DNA of 64,000 nucleotides from Paenibacillus tyrphae (GCF_000722545.1 NZ_JNVM01000012.1:1-64000), one strand, 5' to 3'; shown: positions 16,347 through 25,982, counted from the first letter of the stretch. Translations and numbers: made by a program. The notes: generated by a model from the sequence alone, not told the origin.

Positions 16347-18680
16347 TTAGCCCGGATTGGTCTCCGCATCCGCCACGACGAGCACGTCGATATGCCGGGA
16401 GTGGCGCAGCAGCTTTTTCACGATCGAGCCCTGTATCATTTCTTTCCAGGAAGGCTTGCTGGATTGGCCTATAACGAGCTGCGTTGCCTGACAAGCATCG
16501 GCCTTGGCAGCCAACACTTCCGGCAGACGCCGCCGATGTTCCGCCCGGTGCACCTCGAAGACGCCGCCGAGCCGTTCCGTCAGCTTGCGGAGCTGCTCCA
16601 ATCGGGCGGACAGCTCGCTGCTCTGCGCCCCGCTGCCGAGCTGGACGTAGGCCACATGCCATACGGCTTTCAGCCGATGAGCGATGCGAAAGCCGCGCCG
16701 GATCAACCGCTCGGCCTCCGGGGTGACGTCCACGCACACAAAGATCGATTCCTGCCTGCGCCACGGACCGCGAAGCGAGCTTTTGCGTTCGTACGATTCC
16801 AGCCGTTCGTCTACGTCATCGGCAATTTCACGAAGAGCCAGCTCCCGCAGCGCAATCAAATTCACGGTGCGAAAAAAATGACCGAGCGCTTGATCCACCT
16901 TGTCGAGCGCGTAAATGCGCCCCTCTCTCATGCGCTGTTGAAGCGTTTGCGGCGCGACGTCGATCAGTTGAACTTCGTCGGCCAAGCGCAAAATATGGTC
17001 CGGCACCGTCTCCCGGACACGAACACCGGTGAGCTTCTCCACCGCGTCGTTCAAGCTTTCCAAATGTTGGACATTCACCGTCGTGATGACCGAAATGCCT
17101 GCTGACAGCAGCTCCAGCACGTCTTCGTAGCGCTTCTTGTTCTTGCTGCCAGGCACGTTCGTATGCGCCAGCTCGTCGACCAGCACGACCTCGGGCTTGC
17201 GCCGGATGATCTCGTCCATATCCATTTCCTCCAGCTTCGTGCCGCGGTAATCGATCACCAGCCGCGGGATCGTCTGAAGCTCGCCGATCTGCGCCTGCGT
17301 CTCCTTGCGGCCGTGCGTTTCCAGCAGCCCGATCTGCACGCCGATCCCCTTCTTCAGCAGATCGTTGCCTTCCCGCAGCATCGTATACGTCTTGCCGACG
17401 CCCGGTGCCGCACCGATATAAACCTTAAACCGGCCTTTGCGAAGCTGCGCGATCTCCCGTTCGACCTCATCCGAGCTGAGCCGGCGGTACAGATCGGATG
17501 CTTTCTGCCGCTTGGTCTGCTTGGTCGGCAAAATACGCTCGCCCTCATGCGCCGCCCGGTCCGCCACGATAAAAATATCGATATTGCGCGTCCGCTTGAG
17601 CATGTCGTGCACGATCGACCCTTGCCACAGCTCCTGCCATAACGTCTGCCTGGAGTGCCCGAGGACGATGCGCGTTACGCTATGCGCCAGCGCATAGTTC
17701 ACCAGCACGCCGGGCAAGGAACGGCGCCCGCACAGCGCCAGCTCTTCAAACACTCCGCCAACCTTCTCCGCCAGCTTGACCATCGACCGCTTAAATGCCG
17801 CCTCTTCTTTGGATAAGTCCTTCTTCCGATCGACAAAAGCGACCACAAGCAGGTCGCCGTTCAACCGCTTGGCGATCTGTTGGCCCCGCCGTACATAGAT
17901 CGAGCCGTTCCAATGATATTGAGCGGATACGAGAATGCGCTCGGCCGCACCCGACGGTCCGATCAGTCCCAGCTCTTCGCGGTGCTTCTCCAGCGAATCG
18001 TTAACGCCTTCCGCCACGAGCCGCAGCGCCAGCTCCCGGAGCACCGCGAGATTGCCCCGCTTGAATACGCCCGCGCCCTTCTGTGCCTTCACGCTGCCTT
18101 CCTCGACCCGGCTTAAAATCATCTCCGGCGTCGCGTCGATCAGCACGACTTCATCGGCCAATTCCAGCGTATCGGACGGTACCGTTTCCCGCACCTCGAT
18201 GCCGGTCAGCTTCTGGGCCAGCTCCATTGCGCCCTCCAGCTCGTACACGTTGACCGTCGTAATGACGCTGATACCCTTGCTGAGCAAATACCGGATATCC
18301 TCAAGCCGCGTCGGATAAAGCGCCCCTTCGCGGTTGCGGTGCGCCAAACCGTCTACCAGTACGACCTCGGGATTGCGATCGGTGAGCGTTTCCAGATTCA
18401 AATCCTTCTTTTCTACACCGTCTTTCTGCCAACGGATGCTAGACACCCGCTCCAAATCGCCGATCTGCCGTACCGTTTCCGGCCGCTGCATCGTGGAAAC
18501 GGCGCAGATGACGACGTCGATCCCCTGCTCCTTCAGCAGCTGTCCTTCCCGGAGCATGTGATACGTCTTTCCCGACCCGCTCACAGCCCCAATATACACT
18601 TTAAGCCGTCCTTGATGAAGCTTGGAGATGGACCGCAAAATTTCTTCCGGCGTTTTTCGCTTGAACGTTTCCGTCCCCAT
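16347..18680 (-). CDS. Tandem-duplicated KdpD input module (2 x KdpD-Usp) without histidine kinase
   Basis: 777 residues from ATG 18680 (GAGGGG upstream). It consists of two head-to-tail copies of the KdpD N-terminal region: copy 1 has KdpD domain about 12-220 (Walker A GAVSGSGKT, 31-39) and Usp-like domain about 247-375; copy 2 has KdpD domain about 403-615 (GAAPGVGKT, 423-431) and Usp-like domain about 645-771. Copy 2 keeps the canonical DELAHTNVPG motif, whereas copy 1 reads DGLAHRNREG. There are no membrane segments, HisKA or ATPase domains, and no kdpE is present. It closes the kdpFABC-DUF445 operon. Kinase-less short KdpD proteins are known in some bacteria; two copies in one chain is unusual. 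Confidence 0.92.
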   Translation of the reverse strand: MGTETFKRKTPEEILRSISKLHQGRLKVYIGAVSGSGKTYHMLREGQLLKEQGIDVVICAVSTMQRPETVRQIGDLERVSSIRWQKDGVEKKDLNLETLTDRNPEVVLVDGLAHRNREGALYPTRLEDIRYLLSKGISVITTVNVYELEGAMELAQKLTGIEVRETVPSDTLELADEVVLIDATPEMILSRVEEGSVKAQKGAGVFKRGNLAVLRELALRLVAEGVNDSLEKHREELGLIGPSGAAERILVSAQYHWNGSIYVRRGQQIAKRLNGDLLVVAFVDRKKDLSKEEAAFKRSMVKLAEKVGGVFEELALCGRRSLPGVLVNYALAHSVTRIVLGHSRQTLWQELWQGSIVHDMLKRTRNIDIFIVADRAAHEGERILPTKQTKRQKASDLYRRLSSDEVEREIAQLRKGRFKVYIGAAPGVGKTYTMLREGNDLLKKGIGVQIGLLETHGRKETQAQIGELQTIPRLVIDYRGTKLEEMDMDEIIRRKPEVVLVDELAHTNVPGSKNKKRYEDVLELLSAGISVITTVNVQHLESLNDAVEKLTGVRVRETVPDHILRLADEVQLIDVAPQTLQQRMREGRIYALDKVDQALGHFFRTVNLIALRELALREIADDVDERLESYERKSSLRGPWRRQESIFVCVDVTPEAERLIRRGFRIAHRLKAVWHVAYVQLGSGAQSSELSARLEQLRKLTERLGGVFEVHRAEHRRRLPEVLAAKADACQATQLVIGQSSKPSWKEMIQGSIVKKLLRHSRHIDVLVVADAETNPG

Positions 18681-18706
18681 CTTGAGTTCGCCCCTCTTCT
18701 CCGGCG

Positions 18707-19954
18707 TCAGACGAACATTTTGACCGTTCCCAGCACTAATCCGATCAAAAAGCCGCACAGCGCGCCGTTGACTCGAATCCACTGAAGGTCGCTTCCTATT
18801 TTATCTTCCATTAATGCAATCAATGTCTCATTGTCGAACCGATCCACATTCTCGCGGATCAAAGCGCCAATTTTGGAATGGTTGGCCTCCACCCAACGGC
18901 CGAGCTGCTGATGGACCCACTGCTCCAGCTTCTCCAGACCCTCTTCGTCTTCCCGTATCCGGTTCAGCAGCTCCTTCAGAAAACGTATCGCGTAGCGCTC
19001 GGCAAACTCCGGCTCGCGCACCGTTTCGAGAAGCCGCTCCTTCAACTGCTCTACCCATCGCTCCGTCCGGGCTGTGAGGTCCAAGTTATCCAGCAGCCGG
19101 ACCTTCCAGGCGTCCAACGTATCCGCCGTCTCCGGATCGGCCAGCCAACGTTCCAGCCGGACGCGCAGCTCCGCCAGCAGCGCCAGCCGGTTTTTGTTCC
19201 CCTGCCGCTTCATATCACGGATGGCATTCCATAAAAACTGCTGGATCATCGCCCCGAGCTTCTCTTCATTATAGAAGCCGAGAAACGCATTAACCGCGAG
19301 CTGCATAAATCCGTTCGTCTGAAGCCCATGCATCGCCTGCGCGGCCATCGCGCCGAGCCGGTGCTGCGTTTCTCTGGTCATAGCAAGCTGCTCGGCCAAG
19401 TCTAGCAGAAAATCCAGCGCCTTCTCGTCCCCCTGATGCTTGTACACTTGATCTAGCGCTTTGCGGAGAGCCGGCGCGGCCTCCAACGCGTCAATGCGCT
19501 GCCGGATTTCCTTCTCCAGCAGCGCGGGTATACGATCCCATGGGATATAGTCCAGCAGCCGTTCGCACAATACCGCGATGCTCTGCTGTGTCTTGTCGGA
19601 TTCCAGAACCCGTTCGGCCCCTTCCAGTCCGCGCGAAACGATCTTCAGTTCGGCGAGCTTGCTGTGGATGCTTTCTTTGCTGATCAGCTCCTGCTCGACG
19701 GTTGCAATGAGCGCCTCCGTTACCCGCTTCCGGTTATTGGGCAGCAGCGCGGTATGCGGGATTGGTATGCCCAGCGGATGGCGGAACAAGGCGGTCACGG
19801 CAAACCAATCGGCCAGCCCCCCTACAAGTCCCGCTTCGAATCCGCTTTGCAGCAGGCGTACCCACGTATGATCCGCCCACGGTATGGTCGCCGCGAATCC
19901 CGCGGCCATGACGCCGAGCGACACGGCGGCGGTATGTTTGGCTTTTCCGGACAA
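18707..19954 (-). CDS. DUF445 family membrane protein
   Basis: 415 residues. The family's N-terminal pattern is clear: membrane segment SLGVMAAGFAATIPW, then GFEAGLVGGLADWFAVTALFRHPLGIPIPHTALLP. A long helical, probably coiled-coil middle (EALIATVEQELISKESIHSKL onward, split over many heptads) ends in a C-terminal hydrophobic segment VNGALCGFLIGLVLG. The function of DUF445 proteins is not established. It lies 21 bases after kdpC and 26 bases before the duplicated KdpD-like gene, so it is co-transcribed with potassium uptake genes. Confidence 0.92.
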   Translation of the reverse strand: MSGKAKHTAAVSLGVMAAGFAATIPWADHTWVRLLQSGFEAGLVGGLADWFAVTALFRHPLGIPIPHTALLPNNRKRVTEALIATVEQELISKESIHSKLAELKIVSRGLEGAERVLESDKTQQSIAVLCERLLDYIPWDRIPALLEKEIRQRIDALEAAPALRKALDQVYKHQGDEKALDFLLDLAEQLAMTRETQHRLGAMAAQAMHGLQTNGFMQLAVNAFLGFYNEEKLGAMIQQFLWNAIRDMKRQGNKNRLALLAELRVRLERWLADPETADTLDAWKVRLLDNLDLTARTERWVEQLKERLLETVREPEFAERYAIRFLKELLNRIREDEEGLEKLEQWVHQQLGRWVEANHSKIGALIRENVDRFDNETLIALMEDKIGSDLQWIRVNGALCGFLIGLVLGTVKMFV

Positions 19955-19975
19955 GACACAACAGCTCCTTTTACA

Positions 19976-20590
19976 CTACTTTTTCGTCATCATATCGGTA
20001 AGCGCCAGGTTCAGCTTCAGCACGTTGACACGGGGCTCGCCGAATACGCCGAGATCCCGCCCTTCCGTTTGGCGCTCCACCAGCTGTCCGAGGTCCGCTT
20101 CGCTGATCCCCATCAGCTTGCTGATCCGCGGCACTTGCGCTTTGGCTGCCTTCGGGGAAATATGCGGATCGAGACCCGAGGCGGAGTTGGTTAGCAGGTC
20201 GATCGGAACTTCACTGACCGGCACGCCCGGGTTGGCCGCCTTCCAGGCCTCGATCGATTCCTGCGTCCGCTTCACCAGCTCGGGGTTCGACGGCGCATAG
20301 TTATTCGAGCCCGAGGCGTCAGCTTTATAATCAATACTCGATACGCGTCCCTGAAAATATTTCGGATCGCTGAATTGCTGCCCGATCAGTTCGGAGCCGA
20401 CTACGGCGCCGCTGCGGTCTTGGACCAAGCTGCCGTTCGCCTGAGCCGGAAAAATCGCCTGCGCGATTCCGGTCGAAACGAGCGGGTAAATAAGACCGCA
20501 AACGACGATAAACACGATCGAAGCGCGTACGGCAATACTGAGCGAGAAGCGGGCCGTCTCGGCCTCTTCATGATTGACGCGGTTTACCAT
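19976..20590 (-). CDS. kdpC: Potassium-transporting ATPase subunit C
   Basis: 204 residues. One N-terminal membrane span ([20 protein letters not shown]) followed by an extracytoplasmic domain with family motifs [42 protein letters not shown] and [14 protein letters not shown]. KdpC stabilises the KdpFABC complex and aids potassium binding. It lies about 90 bases after kdpB in the same operon. Confidence 0.97.
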   Translation of the reverse strand: MVNRVNHEEAETARFSLSIAVRASIVFIVVCGLIYPLVSTGIAQAIFPAQANGSLVQDRSGAVVGSELIGQQFSDPKYFQGRVSSIDYKADASGSNNYAPSNPELVKRTQESIEAWKAANPGVPVSEVPIDLLTNSASGLDPHISPKAAKAQVPRISKLMGISEADLGQLVERQTEGRDLGVFGEPRVNVLKLNLALTDMMTKK

Positions 20591-20679
20591 AAGGAATCAT
20601 TCCCTTTCTATATATCATATCTCCAAGTTGTTTTCTCTACAAATCTTGACAGTGAAAAAGGATGCAAGTTTTTAACCCG

Positions 20680-22710
20680 TTAAATCCACAGGTGAACTGC
20701 CAAGTCGATCAGCTTGATGCCGACGAACGGCACCAATACCCCGCCCAGCCCGTACAGGAACAAATTGCGGCGCAGCAGCTGCGTCGAGCTCATCGGCTTG
20801 TAGGTCACGCCTTTCATCGCCAGCGGAATCAGCAGCGGGATGATGATCGCGTTGAAAATAAGCGCCGAGAGAATCGCCGACATCGGCGAGCCGAGCTTCA
20901 TGATGTTCAGAGCTTCCATCTGCGGAATCGCGAGCGTGAACATCGCCGGGATGATCGCAAAATATTTCGCCACGTCATTGGCGATACTGAACGTCGTCAG
21001 TGCGCCGCGAGTCATCAGAAGCTGCTTACCGATGGCTACGACTTCGATGATTTTGGACGGATCGGAATCGAGATCAACCATGTTGGCCGCCTCCTTCGCC
21101 GCTACCGTCCCGCTGTTCATCGCGAGGCCCACGTCGGCTTGCGCCAGCGCCGGCGCATCGTTCGTGCCATCGCCGGTCATCGCCACCAGCTTGCCTTCGG
21201 CCTGCTCGCGCCGGATGACGGCGATTTTGTCCTCTGGCTTGCTCTCCGCGATAAAATCGTCCACCCCGGCTTCCCGGGCAATCGTAGCGGCCGTCAGCGG
21301 ATTGTCGCCCGTACACATGATCGTCTTGATGCCCATCTTGCGCAGCTGCTCGAACCGCTCCTTCATGCCGGGCTTGACGGTGTCCTTCAAATAAATCAAG
21401 CCGACGATTTCGCGGTCAACGGCCACGGCCAATGGCGTGCCGCCTTCGGAGGCGATCGCATTGCCCTTCGCTTCCAGATCGGCCGGGATGACGCCGCCCT
21501 GTGCCTGCACCCACTTCTTGACCGCATCCACGGCGCCCTTGCGCACCTGACGACCGTCCGTCAGGTCGATGCCGCTCATCCGCGTCTCGGCCTTGAATTC
21601 GATAAACTCGCCGCCTTCGGCAAGCGCCGGGTCAAACGAAAAGCTCTGCTTCTTCATCAGCTCCAGCACGGAGCGGCCTTCCGGCGTCTCGTCCTTGACC
21701 GAGCTGATCGCCGCCCACTCCGCCACCGTATCAGAGTCCGCCGAGCCGACCGGCACGAACTCGCTCGCCATCCGGTTCCCGAATGTAATCGTGCCCGTTT
21801 TATCGAGAATCATCGTGTTGATATCGCCGGACGCTTCAACGGCTTTCCCCGACATCGCCAATACGTTGAACTGGGTCACCCGGTCCATCCCGGCGATCCC
21901 AATCGCCGACAGCAGGCCGCCGATCGTCGTCGGAATCAAGCAGACCAGCAGCGCGATCAGCACCGGAATTTGCAGCTCGATCTCCAGGTAGCGGGCAATC
22001 GGGGCGAGCGTGACGACGACGATCATGAAAATGAGCGTCAAGCTGGTAAGCAGCGTGTTCAGCGCAATTTCGTTCGGCGTCTTCTGCCGCTTCGCGCCTT
22101 CAACCAAGGAGATCATCCGGTCGATGAACGATTCACCGGGGTCGCTCGTAATGCGCACCCGGATCTTGTCGCTCACTACCCGGGTCCCTCCGGTCACCGA
22201 GCTGAAGTCGCCTCCGGCTTCCTTAATGACCGGAGCCGATTCCCCGGTGATCGCCGATTCGTCCACAGACGCCAGCCCTTCGATCACTTCGCCGTCGCCG
22301 GGAATCATTTCGCCTTGGGATACGATAACGATATCGCCCTTCCGCAGCTCGGTGGAGGGAACCTGCTTCACGCCGGCTCCCGTCACTTTATTCGCGGTAA
22401 TTTCCTTCTTCGATTTCTTGAGCGAGTCGGCCTGCGCCTTCCCGCGCCCTTCGGCGAGCGCCTCCGCGAAGTTCGCGAACAGCACCGTAAACAACAGGAT
22501 GACAAATACGGTGAAGTTGAAGCCGACGCTCTCTTCCGTTCCAAAATAGCCCGGCAGCAGCGTCATTAACAGCACGACGAGCGTGCCTACCTCGACCACG
22601 AACATCACCGGATTTTTCATCATCGTGACTGGATTCAGCTTCACGAAGCTTTCTTTTATCGCATTCCGAACGATCGGTCCGGACAGCATGCTTTTTCGAT
22701 TCGAACTCAT
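20680..22710 (-). CDS. kdpB: Potassium-transporting P-type ATPase, subunit B
   Basis: 676 residues, normal for KdpB. It hydrolyses ATP to drive potassium import through KdpA. P-type signatures: TGES (155-158), phosphorylated Asp303 in [12 protein letters not shown], and the hinge motif [18 protein letters not shown]. Membrane segments lie at the N-terminus ([20 protein letters not shown]), around 225-275 and at the C-terminus. A 635-residue frame on the opposite strand is an artefact of its codon use. Confidence 0.98.
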   Translation of the reverse strand: MSSNRKSMLSGPIVRNAIKESFVKLNPVTMMKNPVMFVVEVGTLVVLLMTLLPGYFGTEESVGFNFTVFVILLFTVLFANFAEALAEGRGKAQADSLKKSKKEITANKVTGAGVKQVPSTELRKGDIVIVSQGEMIPGDGEVIEGLASVDESAITGESAPVIKEAGGDFSSVTGGTRVVSDKIRVRITSDPGESFIDRMISLVEGAKRQKTPNEIALNTLLTSLTLIFMIVVVTLAPIARYLEIELQIPVLIALLVCLIPTTIGGLLSAIGIAGMDRVTQFNVLAMSGKAVEASGDINTMILDKTGTITFGNRMASEFVPVGSADSDTVAEWAAISSVKDETPEGRSVLELMKKQSFSFDPALAEGGEFIEFKAETRMSGIDLTDGRQVRKGAVDAVKKWVQAQGGVIPADLEAKGNAIASEGGTPLAVAVDREIVGLIYLKDTVKPGMKERFEQLRKMGIKTIMCTGDNPLTAATIAREAGVDDFIAESKPEDKIAVIRREQAEGKLVAMTGDGTNDAPALAQADVGLAMNSGTVAAKEAANMVDLDSDPSKIIEVVAIGKQLLMTRGALTTFSIANDVAKYFAIIPAMFTLAIPQMEALNIMKLGSPMSAILSALIFNAIIIPLLIPLAMKGVTYKPMSSTQLLRRNLFLYGLGGVLVPFVGIKLIDLAVHLWI

Positions 22711-22743
22711 GGGTAACTCCCCTCTTCCTTCGCGATCTTACGT

Positions 22744-24423
22744 TTAACGCAGCGTCAAATGCTCGGCCACAGGCCCCAGCACAATGGCCGGCAGGAACGT
22801 CAGCGCCCCGATAATGAGCACCGTTCCGACGAGTATACCAACGAACAAGCCGTTGTCCGTACGGAACGTACCGACCGTCTCCGGCACCCACTGCTTGCGG
22901 CTGAGCGAACCGGCTACGGCTAGCAGCGCAATCATCGAGATATAGCGCCCGAACAGCATCACAAGGCCCGTCGTAATGTTCCAGAACGCCGTATTGTCGC
23001 CCAGACCCTCGAAGCCGGAGCCGTTGTTGGCCGCCGATGACGTATATTCGTACAACACCTGCGAAATGCCGTGGAACGACGGATTCGTGATCGCCGCTTT
23101 GCCCAGCTCTGTCGCAAGCGCAATCGCCGTCGGCGCCAAAATAATAAACGGATGCGCCAAAATCGCAATCGCGATCAATTTCATCTCGCGGGCCTCGATC
23201 TTCCGCCCCAGAAACTCCGGAGTCCGTCCGACCATCAGCCCTGCAAGGAACACGCCCAGAATGGCGTACATGAGCATATTGACAAGTCCGACGCCTTTGC
23301 CGCCGAACACGCAGTTCAGCATCATCAGCGCGAGTGGCGTAATGCCCCCGAGCGGCGTCAGCGTGTCGTGCATGTTGTTAACCGAGCCGGTCGTCGCCGC
23401 CGTCGTCACCGTCGTAAACAAGGCCGACATCGGAATGCCGAAGCGTACCTCTTTGCCTTCCATGCTTCCTTGGGAGGCATCCATGCCCAGCTTGTTCAAC
23501 GCCGGGTTCCCGTTTAATTCGGACGTGTAGACGAGCGACAGGAACAGCAAGAACAAAATAAGCATCGCGGAGAAAATAACCCAGCCTTGCTTCCGGTTCT
23601 TCGCGAACAACCCGTACGTGTACGGTAGCGCCGCCGACAAGCACCACATCGACAGCATCTCGATCACGTTCGTCAGCGGATTCGGGTTCTCGAACGGGTG
23701 GGCCGAGTTGACGCCGAAGAAACCTCCGCCGTTCGTTCCCAAGTGCTTAATCGATTCCAATGACGCGACCGGTCCAATCGCAATTTGCTGATCCGCTCCT
23801 TCGAGCGTCTGCACGGTTATCGTCGGCTGAAGTGTCTGCGGCACGTGCAAAGCTACCAGCGCCAGCGTGACAACGAAAGCAAACGGCAGAAATACACGGG
23901 TGTGCGCCTTGACGAAATCTTCGTAGAAGTTGCCTAGCGTCTTCCCCTTGGTCGTAACGCCGCGGATAAAGGCGATCGCCACGCACAGCCCCGTCGCCGC
24001 GGAAGTAAACATCATCATGGTGATCAGAGCCATTTGCGACAAATAAGAAAGGCCCGACTCCCCGCTATAATGCTGCAGGTTCGTGTTCGTCATGAAGCTG
24101 ATGACCGTATTGAACGACAAGGTCTGCTCCATATTATCGATACCGTTCGGATTGAGCGGCAGCAGCTTTTGTACCCTTAACAGCAAATATCCGAAAGCAA
24201 CCAGCACAATATTCGTTACGATAAAGCTGAGTCCGTACGTTTTCCATGTCATTCCCTTGCGTTCGCGCAGCCCGATCAGCTTGAAAATCGGCCGCTCCGC
24301 CCATCCGAACAAGCGGTCCGTACGATTGGCCTCGCCGGAAAAGACATGATATAAATAAGTGCCGAGCGGCTTCGCCAGCAGCACCAGAATCCCTATGACA
24401 ATGGCTATTTGCAAAATACCCAC
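22744..24423 (-). CDS. kdpA: Potassium-transporting ATPase, potassium-binding subunit A
   Basis: 559 residues from a GTG at 24423; AAAGGAGG lies nine bases before it, whereas the ATG at 24450 lies upstream of that site. Ten or so membrane segments and four pore-loop repeats of the superfamily of K+ transporters, including the selectivity-type glycines in SFMTNTNLQHYSGE, LGTNGGGFFGVNSAHPFENP and NNGSGFEGLGDNTAFWN. It forms the potassium channel-like path of KdpFABC. Confidence 0.97.
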   Translation of the reverse strand: MGILQIAIVIGILVLLAKPLGTYLYHVFSGEANRTDRLFGWAERPIFKLIGLRERKGMTWKTYGLSFIVTNIVLVAFGYLLLRVQKLLPLNPNGIDNMEQTLSFNTVISFMTNTNLQHYSGESGLSYLSQMALITMMMFTSAATGLCVAIAFIRGVTTKGKTLGNFYEDFVKAHTRVFLPFAFVVTLALVALHVPQTLQPTITVQTLEGADQQIAIGPVASLESIKHLGTNGGGFFGVNSAHPFENPNPLTNVIEMLSMWCLSAALPYTYGLFAKNRKQGWVIFSAMLILFLLFLSLVYTSELNGNPALNKLGMDASQGSMEGKEVRFGIPMSALFTTVTTAATTGSVNNMHDTLTPLGGITPLALMMLNCVFGGKGVGLVNMLMYAILGVFLAGLMVGRTPEFLGRKIEAREMKLIAIAILAHPFIILAPTAIALATELGKAAITNPSFHGISQVLYEYTSSAANNGSGFEGLGDNTAFWNITTGLVMLFGRYISMIALLAVAGSLSRKQWVPETVGTFRTDNGLFVGILVGTVLIIGALTFLPAIVLGPVAEHLTLR

Positions 24424-24465
24424 GGGGTCCAAACCTCCTTTAGTAAACAAGCGGAATCCGGTTGG

Positions 24466-24543
24466 TTAAAACTTTTCCGGATGAATCAAGGCATACGCCA
24501 AGTAGATGAATACGAATAAAGTTAATCCCCCGATGACGATCAT
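24466..24543 (-). CDS. kdpF: Potassium-transporting ATPase subunit F
   Basis: 25 residues, MIVIGGLTLFVFIYLAYALI plus HPEKF. A single membrane span ending in the HPEKF motif that is characteristic of KdpF, which stabilises the KdpABC complex. The start ATG overlaps the stop of the preceding 36-residue gene; kdpA begins about 40 bases downstream. Confidence 0.93.
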   Translation of the reverse strand: MIVIGGLTLFVFIYLAYALIHPEKF

Positions 24544-24650
24544 CGTCCGTCCCCTCCCGATTCCTCGGTTACCCGGTTGCACCAGGTCAGAAAGCCCCAG
24601 AACAACACGTAGGTTCCGGCTAACAGCAATACCATGTATAAGTCCGCCAC
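24540..24650 (-). CDS. 36-residue membrane protein preceding kdpF
   Basis: GTG start at 24650 with AAGGAGG nine bases upstream. The product is (M)ADLYMVLLLAGTYVLFWGF followed by LTWCNRVTEESGGDGR: one membrane span and a polar tail. Its stop overlaps the kdpF start, so translation is probably coupled. Comparable small proteins before kdpF occur in Gram-positive kdp operons as far as I recall. It may be a further small subunit of the pump; function unproven. Confidence 0.75.
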   Translation of the reverse strand: MADLYMVLLLAGTYVLFWGFLTWCNRVTEESGGDGR

Positions 24651-24684
24651 TTTCCAACGCCTCCTTCCGAGCGGTTGCGCTCGA

Positions 24685-25098
24685 TTACTCCAAATGGCCG
24701 TCGATCAAAAATCCGACATCGTCGCCGTTCATATAAATGACATGATGCGCACCAAGCCCCTTATACACGAGCCGGGGGCTCGGATTGCTTGTAATCAGGT
24801 AAATCGGCCCGTTCGTCCACGTCCGGCAAATCTGAATGTACCGGCATGACAAGTTCAGGCTTTTCTCGAACAAAAATACCCGGCTAACCGTAAACTGCGG
24901 TACGGTCCACGACTCGCAGCCCGACGTATCGATCGTCACTACATTCCCGACGCCAAGACCGGCCAGCCTCGTATGTTCAGCCTTGCTGTTGGCAAGGGCC
25001 GCGAGGCGAAGCTGCCGTCTTTGCAGCTCGCGGATAAATTTTTCTCCCGCCTTGTTCGGCGCCGACACCAGAATATAGCCGGATGATGATTTGATCAT
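24685..25098 (-). CDS. First gene of the kdp operon, unknown 137-aa protein
   Basis: 137 residues, with GGAGGAG upstream of the ATG. The N-terminus GYILVSAPNKAGEKFIRELQ and LAALANSKAEHTRLAGLGVGNVVTIDTS look like a truncated Rossmann-type fold, but the glycine-rich nucleotide loop is not classical. A middle segment SLNLSCRYIQICRTW contains two cysteines. It is the first coding sequence after the c-di-AMP riboswitches and lies 34 bases before the small kdp genes, so it is co-regulated with potassium uptake. I do not recognise the family. Confidence 0.75.
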   Translation of the reverse strand: MIKSSSGYILVSAPNKAGEKFIRELQRRQLRLAALANSKAEHTRLAGLGVGNVVTIDTSGCESWTVPQFTVSRVFLFEKSLNLSCRYIQICRTWTNGPIYLITSNPSPRLVYKGLGAHHVIYMNGDDVGFLIDGHLE

Positions 25099-25144
25099 TT
25101 TTACACGTTCTCCTCCTGTTCACTCCAGGAGAAAAGGCAACAAA

Positions 25145-25195
25145 AAAGAAGCCTTGGGCAAGAGGTGACTCTTCCCGTGGCTTCCAAGGCACGGT
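25145..25195 (-). terminator. Terminator of the proximal c-di-AMP riboswitch
   Basis: On the minus strand GCCTTGG...CCAAGGC encloses a small inner hairpin and is followed by TTCTTTTTTG. It lies between the second riboswitch and the first kdp-operon gene, where it would act as the regulated terminator. Confidence 0.8.
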
Positions 25196-25249
25196 GAAAC
25201 ATACCGTGTCTTATGTGCTCACGACAATCGTTGCCTCTCTCTATACGCT

Positions 25250-25410
25250 TACGAGGTTAGCTGACGGATTCGGGCGTGAGAGTCGCCCTACCCCAGCGCT
25301 TGCAAGGCAAGCGCGAAGGGATTCACCCCTTGGACCGATCGGCGCGTCTAACGCGTTGTCATGTCCCGTTGGTTCCCCCGCTTCCCGGCGAGCCGGGAAT
25401 TCAGCGATAT
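25250..25410 (-). promoter_or_regulatory. Proximal ydaO-type c-di-AMP riboswitch
   Basis: Minus-strand sequence shows the conserved blocks of this class in order: ATCGCTGAATTCC, GAAGCGGGGGAACC, GGGGTGAATCC, a variable hairpin, GGGGTAGGGCGACTCTC, then CGCCCGAATCCGTCAGC and TAACCTCGT. c-di-AMP binding normally favours termination, switching off potassium uptake when the nucleotide is high. A terminator follows at 25145-25195. Confidence 0.9.
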
Positions 25411-25481
25411 ACTGCATGGAATGGTGCATAGTTATAAGTTTGCGAATGGAACTGACGTTCCGTTTTTCCAAAAAAAGACAA

Positions 25482-25511
25482 TAAAAAACCACAGAGGCAG
25501 GAGCCCTGTGG
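25482..25511 (-). terminator. Terminator of the distal c-di-AMP riboswitch
   Basis: On the minus strand CCACAG...CTGTGG (with inner GG/CC pairing) followed by TTTTTTA. It lies between the two riboswitches. Confidence 0.85.
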
Positions 25512-25609
25512 TCGCTATACGATCACAAGCTTCATCATCCTCTCTCCATTCGAACATAAGGCCGCGGCCGGCCGCTAAACGGCTGTTCGATCCAACGCTG
25601 ACGAGGTTA

Positions 25610-25771
25610 GCTGACGGATTCGGGCGGTGAGAGTCGCCCTACCCCAGTGCATGTTATACATGCACGATGAGGATTCACCCCGGGGACGCATGGCTTTCGG
25701 CTCTCACACCGGCAGCTCAGGCTTCCCTTGTGGTTCCCCCGCTTTCCGCACGATGGCGGAAATTAAGCGAT
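25610..25771 (-). promoter_or_regulatory. Distal ydaO-type c-di-AMP riboswitch
   Basis: A second copy of the same RNA class, upstream of the first in transcription order: ATCGCTTAATTTCCGCC, GAAAGCGGGGGAACC, CCGGGGTGAATCC, CTGGGGTAGGGCGACTC, then CCGCCCGAATCCGTCAGC and TAACCTCGT. The 3' core block is essentially identical to that of the proximal copy, while the variable hairpins differ, indicating a duplication that has diverged. Confidence 0.9.
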
Positions 25772-25803
25772 AAGAATTTGGAAACTGTAAATTTATGAAT
25801 TGA

Positions 25804-25832
25804 ATATTACGCTTGTCGGAAGCAACTGTAAA
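25804..25832 (-). promoter_or_regulatory. Promoter of the kdp operon
   Basis: On the minus strand -35 TTTACA (25827-25832), 17-base spacer, -10 TAATAT (25804-25809). The start site would be about 25 bases before the distal riboswitch. Confidence 0.6.
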
Positions 25833-25982
25833 GAACGGTGGGAATGGCTCTGGAGCGAAATAGGGGAAGTTCTGGCACATAAGAGCGCTTTCTCAGATAC
25901 GGTTCTTTTCCAATCTCTACAAATCTCACTATTTCTTCGTTTTTCATAAATCGTGATCTTTTTCTCAGCACTCCGTTCCCGG

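Noticed and set aside
15954..17105. 383-residue open frame on the plus strand
   Set aside because: Shadow of the MerR-methyltransferase and KdpD-like genes; spans two real genes on the other strand.
20662..22569. 635-residue open frame on the plus strand
   Set aside because: Antisense to kdpB; Arg/His/Asp-rich shadow without domains, caused by codon bias.
25193..25630. Plus-strand frames over the riboswitches
   Set aside because: Antisense to structured RNA with conserved riboswitch blocks.
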